Assembly (NCBI GenBank): GCA_030838885.1
Contig: JAUZEU010000163.1
Coordinates: forward strand, 1 to 13,374
Length of the DNA: 13,374 nt
Source of the DNA: Bryobacterales bacterium
GTDB lineage: Bacteria; Acidobacteriota; Terriglobia; Bryobacterales; Bryobacteraceae
Reading direction: 5' to 3'
The position numbers and the translations under genes are program-made. Positions within the stretch are counted from its first letter, which is position 1. Each line of letters starts with the position of its first letter. Shown here piece after piece: positions 7,784 to 13,374 of the stretch. Under the pieces are notes generated by a model. That model had not been told where the DNA came from. It searched no databases and worked only from the letters and a program-made list of their open reading frames with translations.

Positions 7784-8403
7784 CGGAACGCCTCCTCGTG
7801 GTACTCGATGTTGGTTCGCCTGCGAGCGTCCGAGAGCCACTGCTCGAACTGCCGGTTAATCTGTTCGCCTTCCAGAATGTTTCTGACGGATGCCGCCGAA
7901 GATTCGAAATCACCCTTGAACTGCGCGCGATGCTGGTCGTAATAGTTACGAACCTCCTCATCGGTCACCAGCACACCGGCCCGAAAGCGCTGCTCGATAA
8001 AACGAAGTACGGTCAACTGCCACAACAGCTGAGCCCGGAGCTGATCCTCAGTAAGGCCATACTGCCTCAGCGCCTGGGTCATTCGGCTATCCGAATTGCC
8101 GTAATTGTTTTGCTGGATTTGTGCAAGCATCGCGTTCGCATCCGCGTCACTGGCGCGCGAGTAACCCCCAGTCGCCAGTTCCTGCCTGATAATCTGCTGG
8201 TCAATTAACCTCTCCGCCGACTTCTTCTTTGCCGCAGCATCTTCACGCAATGGTTCGCGGTTCAAAAAAGCCGTCACGCGCAAATCCAGATCAATGTCGC
8301 TTGCCTTAATAACATGCTTGCCAACCACGACCGCGATGCGATCAATAACTGTCCTCGCGTCGAGTGCGTAAGCCATCACGGCGAATAAGATCAGCACCCG
8401 CAT
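7780..8403 (-). CDS. SurA-like periplasmic chaperone without a PPIase domain
   Basis: A 207-residue protein with an N-terminal signal-like hydrophobic stretch (2-15, MRVLILFAVMAYALDA). It then carries the SurA N-terminal pattern: DRIAVVVGKHVIKASDID (21-38), a helix with RLIDQQIIRQEL (65-76), QYGLTEDQLRAQLLWQL (114-130) and VTDEEVRNYYDQHRAQF (146-162). In full SurA proteins a parvulin domain follows the last motif. Here about ten residues lead straight to the C-terminal helix (NILEGEQINRQFEQWLSDAR), so the catalytic domain is absent. The likely role is holding unfolded outer-membrane proteins for the adjacent Omp85 machine. The ATG at 8403 overlaps the Omp85 stop (TGATG), and the end overlaps tamB by four bases. 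An in-frame start at 8508 would add 35 residues overlapping the Omp85 gene and is rejected. Family assignment is good; chaperone function is inferred. Confidence 0.85.
   Translation of the reverse strand: MRVLILFAVMAYALDARTVIDRIAVVVGKHVIKASDIDLDLRVTAFLNREPLREDAAAKKKSAERLIDQQIIRQELATGGYSRASDADANAMLAQIQQNNYGNSDSRMTQALRQYGLTEDQLRAQLLWQLTVLRFIEQRFRAGVLVTDEEVRNYYDQHRAQFKGDFESSAASVRNILEGEQINRQFEQWLSDARRRTNIEYHEEAFR
7791..7797 (-). promoter_or_regulatory. Ribosome binding site of tamB
   Basis: GAGGAGG on the minus strand lies seven bases before the ATG at 7783, inside the last codons of the surA-like gene. It decides the tamB start and gives tamB its own strong initiation signal in addition to the stop/start overlap. 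Confidence 0.75.
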
Positions 8404-11400
8404 CAGAATGTCTGTCCGATCGAGAAAAAGAATTGAAGATGACTGATACTCAGCCGCTGCGGTGTGCAATATGAGGGTAAGGTCGCCGGGTTCGCGTTTG
8501 GATTGCACTGCAGCAACTGTGCCGCAGTGCCGCTGAATCCGTTGTAGGCGGGAGGGTTCACGCTGTACGCAAGGTCTACGCGGATGGGGCCCACGGGAGT
8601 ACGGTAGCGAATCCCGAAGCCCACCGCATGAACCGCGTAATCAAAGTCGGTCAGGTTCTTCTGATGAAACCGGAAGCTGAAATTTCCCAGGCTGCTGAAC
8701 ACATTGCCCATGTCGTGGAACAGCACGCCTTGTATATTTTCACCGATAAAAGGAAACCGGAGTTCCACGTTGTTGACAAACAGGGCATTGCCGCCCAGTG
8801 GAAAACCCGTCGGCTGGGAAGATTTCCCGCCGGAGGTCAACGCGGCACCGGTATCCCGCGGCCCTGCCTGATTGAAAGGGAACGCCCGAAGGGAATCGGC
8901 GCCGCCGCCAAAGAAACGCTCCGGAAGAGGCACCGCTTCCCGTACCGAAAATCCCGCAGGCACTGCGAACGGAAAGATGATGCCGACCTGGGTCTGGCGG
9001 GCGAGCACGATGTTACGCCCTAATCCGTAATAAGTCGCGTTACGCCCCAGCACCCGCAGAAAGTTACGCTGCGAGCCGAATATCTTATCTGCCAGACCAA
9101 TGTCGATGGTGTTGTAGATCCCTCTGGAAGGGTTGCCCGGATTGTTTCTGCGATCCTGCGCAAGGTTTCCCGATAAAATCCCCAGCCTGACAGGCTGCAG
9201 CAGCTCCGGTACCAGCAACACCGGGATGATCACATTGCTCACACTCACTCGCCGGTAGGAGAAACGAAACAGACCGTTCAAAGACCGTGAAAACTGTTGC
9301 GACAGTTGCACCGACGCCTCTTCCCGCCGCGACGAAAAGGTCCTGACATCCCGCGAATCGTCGTAAAGCAGGGTGTAAGAGATCGTGCGGCCCGCGTTAT
9401 CCCGGAAGCGAGGCTGCTGATACGTGATGGACGCGCGTTTCACGAGACTCGAATACACCGTGCGAAGCGAGACCGTGTGCCCGCGCCCCAGAAAATTCAG
9501 GCGCGACACTTCCACAGAAATGGACGGACTGAACCCCGTAGATCCGCCAGGATTCGACAGACTGTCGCTGCTCGGCGCTCCAAACCGCGCTATCTGTGCA
9601 CCCAGCCCCACATTGAGCCGATAGCGATTGGCCTCCTGGAAGTTATACAGGATGTACTTATAATCCGTCTCCCCGTCAGCGTTCTGGATCGCCGTATCTG
9701 CCCGCGCAAAAATTCCCAGATCATAGAACTGCCTCTGAATGGCGCTCTGCGCTACCGGAGAAAGCGGATCTCCCGTCTTCAGGGTAATTGTTTTCGCAAT
9801 CAAAGCCTGGCGCGTGTAGTGATTGCCTGAAGTGAGCACGTCGCGTACGTATTGTCGGCGACCCTCTGTTACTTCGTAGCGGACATTCACCCGATGCGGC
9901 GTCTCGCTCTCCTGCCAGCTGGCCTTAAACGTCGCTGCGGGGTAACCGTTTTCAAAGTATCTGGTGAGCACTACGTTTCGGTCGTTAGCGAGGTTGACCT
10001 CGGCGAACGGTTGCCCTTCGATCGAAGCCAGCTGAGGCATCACGGATTCGGGGTTCAAAGCCGCCATTCCGGTCAGCGTCAGGTGCGCCACCAGCCACTG
10101 TTCACCTTCATTGATAGTCACAGTGACTGCGATCTGCCCTGGCTTCCCCTTGTAGTTGTTCTCGACAGTAGTTGAGACCTTCACGTCACGGAACCCGTTC
10201 GACTTATACAGTTCAGCGATATTCTCTTCATCCTTCCGCCGGAACGCTTCGCTGTAGCGGCCATGGCGCAATTGAAATGACGCAGGCGTAATAAACATGC
10301 GCTCCCGAATAGTCGCTTCGTCGAAGTAGCGGTTACCGGCAATCGTCACGTGCGCAAGTTTCTGGCGTTGCCCCTGAGCAATCACATACTCGACGGTTTC
10401 CAAATCGTTAGTGACAGGCCGCACGCGAAAATCGATATCCACGTTGTAATATCCCTGGCTTGCGAAGTAATCCATGAGGTTACGGCGCCCTTCCACCAGA
10501 AGGTCGTTATCCACTGCGCGCTCCTGAAAAACCGGCACGTAACGGCGCATCACTTTTTTGGAAACCTTCGCCTCTACAGCCTTCACCTCGACCTTCGGCC
10601 CGGGCTTAACATTCAGATGCGGCGTAACGCGCCGCACGTCCGCGTCATAATCCAGCTGTGTCAGATTGACCTGCGCGGTCAGGCGCTCCTGTTTCTGGTA
10701 CTTTGCCAGCAGCGCCTGAGCCCCCTGCTGGGTGCGCGAGCTAGTCACCTGCCGCCAAAAGTGAATCAGAGGAATGCGCCACCCTGTAACCCGCAGGATC
10801 GCGTCATTGGAAAGAAGAGTTTGGCCCGGCGGATCTGCCGTAATTACAGGCTGCTGATACTTCGCTCTCTTTCCCTGATCGATGGTGAAAGTAATAAAAA
10901 CCTGCTGCCCTTCGTTCCTTCGGTCAACGGTTGGCGTCACCGTTGCTTCATACAAACCATTAGACGTAAACAGTCGTTTGATACTTTCGGTGGCACGGGT
11001 CAGATCGGCGTCTGCGAACGCCGCTCCCAAAGATAGCTGGGTATTGGAATGCAATTCGCCCGCATTGGGCGGTTCTGTGACTTTGCCCTCTATGTTGACG
11101 CTGCCCACGAACCATCTTGGCTGTGTGACAAACGTCACGATCACGCCGTTACCGGATGCCTCTGCTTCCACCGCAATATCTGCGTACTGGCCTGTTGCGT
11201 ACAGCCCATCAATTGCTTTCGAAACATCATCACTCCGAAGCGGCGCGCCCGTTACAAGCGGTTGCGCCCTCGCCAGATCCGAGGCGTTCAGACCTGACTC
11301 GGGGCTGTACCTGATATCGACAATTGGCTTACCTTCGAATGGACTGGTCTGGGCAGGACAACTGCACGGCATCAGCACTGCCACAGCGATAAAGATGGGT

Positions 11401-11435
11401 GGGAACCACGGATGACAGGTTGTCTGGGTGCTCAA
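8403..11435 (-). CDS. BamA/TamA-type Omp85 outer membrane assembly protein with about seven POTRA domains
   Basis: A 1010-residue precursor with a signal peptide (about 1-28) likely cut after CPA. About seven POTRA-like units can be laid out at roughly 36-104, 105-187, 190-280, 281-358, 359-446, 447-525 and 526-600, against five in E. coli BamA and three in TamA. The third contains a helical insert. The barrel fills about 600-1010 and ends in Phe (FFFSIGQTF), the usual Omp85 outer-membrane signal. The loop-6 motif region FFGGGADSLRAFPFNQAGPRD (841-861) has Ala where family members nearly always have Gly in RGF. The role is insertion of outer-membrane beta-barrels, or, given the tamB neighbour, the outer-membrane partner of TamB; BamA versus TamA cannot be separated here. 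The start is a TTG at 11435 without a clear Shine-Dalgarno sequence; an in-frame stop just upstream excludes longer forms and later starts lose the signal peptide. Confidence 0.92.
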   Translation of the reverse strand: MSTQTTCHPWFPPIFIAVAVLMPCSCPAQTSPFEGKPIVDIRYSPESGLNASDLARAQPLVTGAPLRSDDVSKAIDGLYATGQYADIAVEAEASGNGVIVTFVTQPRWFVGSVNIEGKVTEPPNAGELHSNTQLSLGAAFADADLTRATESIKRLFTSNGLYEATVTPTVDRRNEGQQVFITFTIDQGKRAKYQQPVITADPPGQTLLSNDAILRVTGWRIPLIHFWRQVTSSRTQQGAQALLAKYQKQERLTAQVNLTQLDYDADVRRVTPHLNVKPGPKVEVKAVEAKVSKKVMRRYVPVFQERAVDNDLLVEGRRNLMDYFASQGYYNVDIDFRVRPVTNDLETVEYVIAQGQRQKLAHVTIAGNRYFDEATIRERMFITPASFQLRHGRYSEAFRRKDEENIAELYKSNGFRDVKVSTTVENNYKGKPGQIAVTVTINEGEQWLVAHLTLTGMAALNPESVMPQLASIEGQPFAEVNLANDRNVVLTRYFENGYPAATFKASWQESETPHRVNVRYEVTEGRRQYVRDVLTSGNHYTRQALIAKTITLKTGDPLSPVAQSAIQRQFYDLGIFARADTAIQNADGETDYKYILYNFQEANRYRLNVGLGAQIARFGAPSSDSLSNPGGSTGFSPSISVEVSRLNFLGRGHTVSLRTVYSSLVKRASITYQQPRFRDNAGRTISYTLLYDDSRDVRTFSSRREEASVQLSQQFSRSLNGLFRFSYRRVSVSNVIIPVLLVPELLQPVRLGILSGNLAQDRRNNPGNPSRGIYNTIDIGLADKIFGSQRNFLRVLGRNATYYGLGRNIVLARQTQVGIIFPFAVPAGFSVREAVPLPERFFGGGADSLRAFPFNQAGPRDTGAALTSGGKSSQPTGFPLGGNALFVNNVELRFPFIGENIQGVLFHDMGNVFSSLGNFSFRFHQKNLTDFDYAVHAVGFGIRYRTPVGPIRVDLAYSVNPPAYNGFSGTAAQLLQCNPNANPATLPSYCTPQRLSISHLQFFFSIGQTF

Positions 11436-11444
11436 GCGAGAGCA

Positions 11445-12317
11445 TCAGTGCACTTGCGTCACCACACCCGGCCGCAGTGAGGCATAGACATGGGTGAACT
11501 CCGCGCTGAACAGAAAAATCTGCGAGGAATAATACACCCACACCAGGAACACCACTAGAGAGCCGGCAGCACCATACGCCGAGCCCGTTCCTGTGCGGGT
11601 CACGTAGGCGAGCACCAGTAAATTGCCGATACAGAACAGGCCGGCGGTTACCAGCGCCCCTATAACTGCTGCCTTCCACGGCACCCGTTTAGCTGGGAAA
11701 ATGCGATATACCAGCGCGAATATTGCCGAGAGAGTCAGGAACGTAAGTAGCTGATTTGCCGTATGAACGAGCCAAATTGGTAAGGAGAGAAACCGCGAAA
11801 GATAAGCGCCGGCTGCCTCGATGATCAGGCTCGCGGTGATCCCCGCGATCATCAGCAAGCCGATGCCAGGCACCATGGCAAGCGTAATAAGCCGGTAACG
11901 AATCGCACCGCCGAAGCCGCGGGCGGGGGTTTCCGTATCCCATATATAATTCAAGGTGTCACGGAGTTCGACCAACACGCCGGAAGCCCCAAACAGCAGC
12001 ACAGGGACACCTACCGCACCTGCCACGAATCCCTTGCCGGGATGATAACTCTGCTTCAGCAGTGATTGCACCAGGGCCGCAGCCTGGTCACCGGCCACAC
12101 CCCGTATCTGCCAAAAGATCTGTCCGCGAACTGCATCTTCGCCAAAGGCCATGCTACAGATTGCGAAAACGATGAGCAGCAGCGGAGCGAGCGATAGCAC
12201 CGTGTAAAACGCCAATGCCGCGCCAAGCCGGGGAGCATTGTGTCGCGACCAGTCCGATGCGGCCGCGCGCAATAGCCGCCATGTCCCTGCGGGCGCATTG
12301 GTCCTGGACACAATCAC
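11445..12317 (-). CDS. YihY/UPF0761 family inner membrane protein (BrkB-like)
   Basis: A 290-residue polytopic membrane protein of the family once annotated as ribonuclease BN, a label now considered wrong for YihY; the true function is not established. About six hydrophobic segments lie near residues 32-57, 94-112, 142-168, 185-207, 216-240 and 252-274. Family-like patterns include RLGAALAFYTVLSLAPLLL near the N terminus, LRDTLNYIWDTE after the second span, and the closing SAYGAAGSLVVFLVWVYYSSQIFLFSAEFTHVYA. Length and topology fit the family. The start is a GTG at 12317; a second GTG two codons later at 12311 is equally possible and no strong ribosome site distinguishes them. It follows the DsbD-alpha gene by 33 bases and its stop sits ten bases before the Omp85 start, so it is probably co-transcribed with both. 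A role in envelope maintenance is guessed from context only. Confidence 0.88.
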   Translation of the reverse strand: MIVSRTNAPAGTWRLLRAAASDWSRHNAPRLGAALAFYTVLSLAPLLLIVFAICSMAFGEDAVRGQIFWQIRGVAGDQAAALVQSLLKQSYHPGKGFVAGAVGVPVLLFGASGVLVELRDTLNYIWDTETPARGFGGAIRYRLITLAMVPGIGLLMIAGITASLIIEAAGAYLSRFLSLPIWLVHTANQLLTFLTLSAIFALVYRIFPAKRVPWKAAVIGALVTAGLFCIGNLLVLAYVTRTGTGSAYGAAGSLVVFLVWVYYSSQIFLFSAEFTHVYASLRPGVVTQVH

Positions 12318-12350
12318 GCCTGTAATGGGCAGTTCTGCTGCCGAACCGTT

Positions 12351-12836
12351 TTAGTCGACGCTGACGGTGACGTTGATCGGAACGGTTTTTGGGGGATAGC
12401 AGGCCTTGTTATCGCAAGCCTGGTACCGAAGCGTACCCGTCTGAGCGGCAGGGCCGTTCTGAGCGTCAGCCGGGACTTTAAACTTCGTCGAGATCGCGAA
12501 CTCCCCTGTCACAACGGAAATCGGTTTGTCCGAAAACGAGTATTTCTCCAGGCTCGGCGCCGGATAAGTGACCGTCTCCATTTGAAGCGGCCCACCTGTC
12601 CATTTCAACGTAAGGGGGATGAGATACGATTCAGTCGGCTTGTTGCTGTTCGCGTGATAACCGGCAGGCAATGACGCCTTGAGCGTCACCACCGCAACCG
12701 AGCCTTTTTTCACCTTCACCGTAGGCACCGCGGCTACACTGAGCGTTGGCGCCATCTGCGCGCTAAGCGCCGGAGTGAGCGGACTTGCCAGCGCCAGCAG
12801 AGTCCACAGGAGTGTCGAGCAGCTTCTCAATCGCAT
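12351..12836 (-). CDS. Stand-alone DsbD N-terminal (alpha) domain protein, periplasmic
   Basis: A 161-residue exported protein with signal peptide MRLRSCSTLLWTLLALASPL and cleavage near LSA-Q (about 26-27). The rest resembles the immunoglobulin-like N-terminal domain of the thiol:disulfide reductase DsbD. The key match is YQACDNKACYPPKTVPINV (138-156), which parallels the active-site region of E. coli nDsbD (YQGC...CYPP). The two cysteines are Cys141 and Cys146, spaced C-x4-C against C-x5-C in E. coli. In full DsbD this domain receives electrons from the transmembrane part and hands them to periplasmic partners; here no transmembrane or C-terminal DsbD domain is attached or nearby. The ATG at 12836 gives a clean signal peptide. 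An in-frame start at 12881 would add 15 residues before the basic n-region and is disfavoured. The first 74 bases overlap the end of the TlpA gene in another frame. Confidence 0.83.
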   Translation of the reverse strand: MRLRSCSTLLWTLLALASPLTPALSAQMAPTLSVAAVPTVKVKKGSVAVVTLKASLPAGYHANSNKPTESYLIPLTLKWTGGPLQMETVTYPAPSLEKYSFSDKPISVVTGEFAISTKFKVPADAQNGPAAQTGTLRYQACDNKACYPPKTVPINVTVSVD

Positions 12837-13365
12837 CTTCAAAGTCTTTCTTGTTGGCCAGCCCGACATGAACAGAGGCAATCCGCCCGTCGCGATCGAT
12901 CACGAACGTGGTCGGCAACGCTTCCACGCCGCCGTACTGATCGCCGGTCTTGTCGTCTCCCAACAAAATCCTGTAGTTGATTTTCTTCTCTGCCACATAA
13001 GGCGTTATGGACTTCCAGCCGTCGTCGTCCATCGAGATACCCAAGATCTCAAACCCGCGATCTTTGTACTTCCGCTGAAATTCTACAAACCAGGGGATCT
13101 CGATTCCGCACGGCCCGCACCAGGTCGCCCAGAAATCCAGCAGCACGACTTTACCCTTGTAATCGGCCAGATGCACAACCTTGCCGGTAGCATCCTTCAA
13201 CTCGAATTCCGGAGCCGCCTTACGCGTTTTACTGTCTTTAACGGGCTCGCGTTGCGCCGAAGCATTCCGTTCACAAGCCACAGTAAACCCGAGAGCCAGC
13301 GCCGTTACCGCTACGAGTGCAATTCGTAAGTTCTTCACCGTTAGTAATATTATATGGCTAAGCAT
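12763..13365 (-). CDS. TlpA/ResA-type thioredoxin-fold protein, membrane-anchored or periplasmic
   Basis: A 200-residue thioredoxin-fold protein acting outside the inner membrane. After an N-terminal hydrophobic segment (about 15-30) come a Cys at 31 and a flexible linker. The AhpC/TSA-thioredoxin domain starts near APEFELKDATGK (51-62), with active site FWATWCGPC (78-86) and the cis-proline loop EALPTTFVID (148-157). The CGPC motif suggests a thiol-disulfide reductase for cysteines of cytochrome c apoproteins or other exported proteins; the next gene, a DsbD alpha domain, is a plausible redox partner. Cys31 in FTVAC could be a lipidation site, but Thr at -3 is atypical, and cleavage after NASA is also possible. 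The ATG at 13365 is the first start. A GTG at 13338 (VKNLRIALV) would give a more typical signal peptide of 191 residues. The gene's 3' end overlaps the next gene by 74 bases. Confidence 0.88.
   Translation of the reverse strand: MLSHIILLTVKNLRIALVAVTALALGFTVACERNASAQREPVKDSKTRKAAPEFELKDATGKVVHLADYKGKVVLLDFWATWCGPCGIEIPWFVEFQRKYKDRGFEILGISMDDDGWKSITPYVAEKKINYRILLGDDKTGDQYGGVEALPTTFVIDRDGRIASVHVGLANKKDFEDAIEKLLDTPVDSAGAGKSAHSGA
13349..13354 (-). promoter_or_regulatory. Possible -10 element (TATAAT) before the alternative TlpA start
   Basis: A perfect TATAAT is read on the minus strand at 13354-13349. The matching -35 would fall at or beyond the window edge and cannot be seen. Initiation six to seven bases downstream would begin the RNA next to the GTG at 13338, implying a leaderless message. 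If so, the ATG at 13365 is not the real start. A single AT-rich hexamer is weak evidence. Confidence 0.25.
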
Positions 13366-13374
13366 CCGGTCGCA

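Noticed and set aside
10350..11036. A 228-codon plus-strand open frame opposite the Omp85 gene
   Set aside because: It lies wholly within the POTRA-coding region; no start signal or domain is seen.
11445..12317. Ribonuclease BN function for the YihY-like gene
   Set aside because: That label is a historical misassignment for this membrane family; no ribonuclease motif is present in the sequence.
12318..12350. Small hairpin (GGCAG/CTGCC) between the DsbD-alpha gene and the YihY gene as a terminator
   Set aside because: The stem is only 5 bp and no T-run follows on the minus strand; transcription probably continues through.

Overview
The window most resembles the chromosome of a Gram-negative, PEP-CTERM-encoding bacterium, probably an acidobacterium of the Solibacter/Bryobacter type. 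This is inferred from moderately high GC, the PEP-CTERM remnant, the stand-alone DsbD-alpha plus TlpA pair, and the BamA-type/SurA-like/TamB order. No rRNA or marker gene is present to fix the taxonomy. There are no mobile elements, CRISPR arrays, tRNAs or rRNAs.

Left block (1-2104, minus strand). A PhzF-family isomerase/epimerase is followed by a 48-residue single-span membrane microprotein and a sodium:solute symporter that runs off the left edge. The three are joined by TGATG and ATGA start/stop overlaps and look like one operon. The substrate is not visible from the sequence.

Middle island (2105-2893, plus strand). A 185-bp divergent spacer is followed by a broken PEP-CTERM surface protein gene. 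It keeps a perfect ribosome binding site, a signal peptide and a sorting tail, but carries an in-frame TAG and two reading-frame changes. A strong 14-bp hairpin separates it from the converging operon.

Right block (2894-13365, minus strand). In transcription order it holds: a TlpA-type thioredoxin; a stand-alone DsbD N-terminal (alpha) domain protein whose signal peptide is encoded inside the 3' end of tlpA in another frame; a YihY/UPF0761 membrane protein; a BamA/TamA-type Omp85 protein with about seven POTRA domains; a SurA-like periplasmic chaperone lacking its parvulin domain; and a 1629-residue TamB. The genes overlap or lie within about 35 bp of each other. The block reads as an envelope-building unit: periplasmic thiol chemistry first, then outer-membrane protein insertion (Omp85 and chaperone) and the TamB bridge between inner and outer membranes.

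No wholly unknown defence or mobile system was found. The most unusual points are the compact Omp85-SurA-TamB cassette with altered parts (LRAF in place of the loop-6 RGF motif, loss of the PPIase domain, a 215-residue internal duplication in TamB), the long tlpA/dsbD-alpha coding overlap, and the coupled 48-aa transporter-adjacent microprotein.
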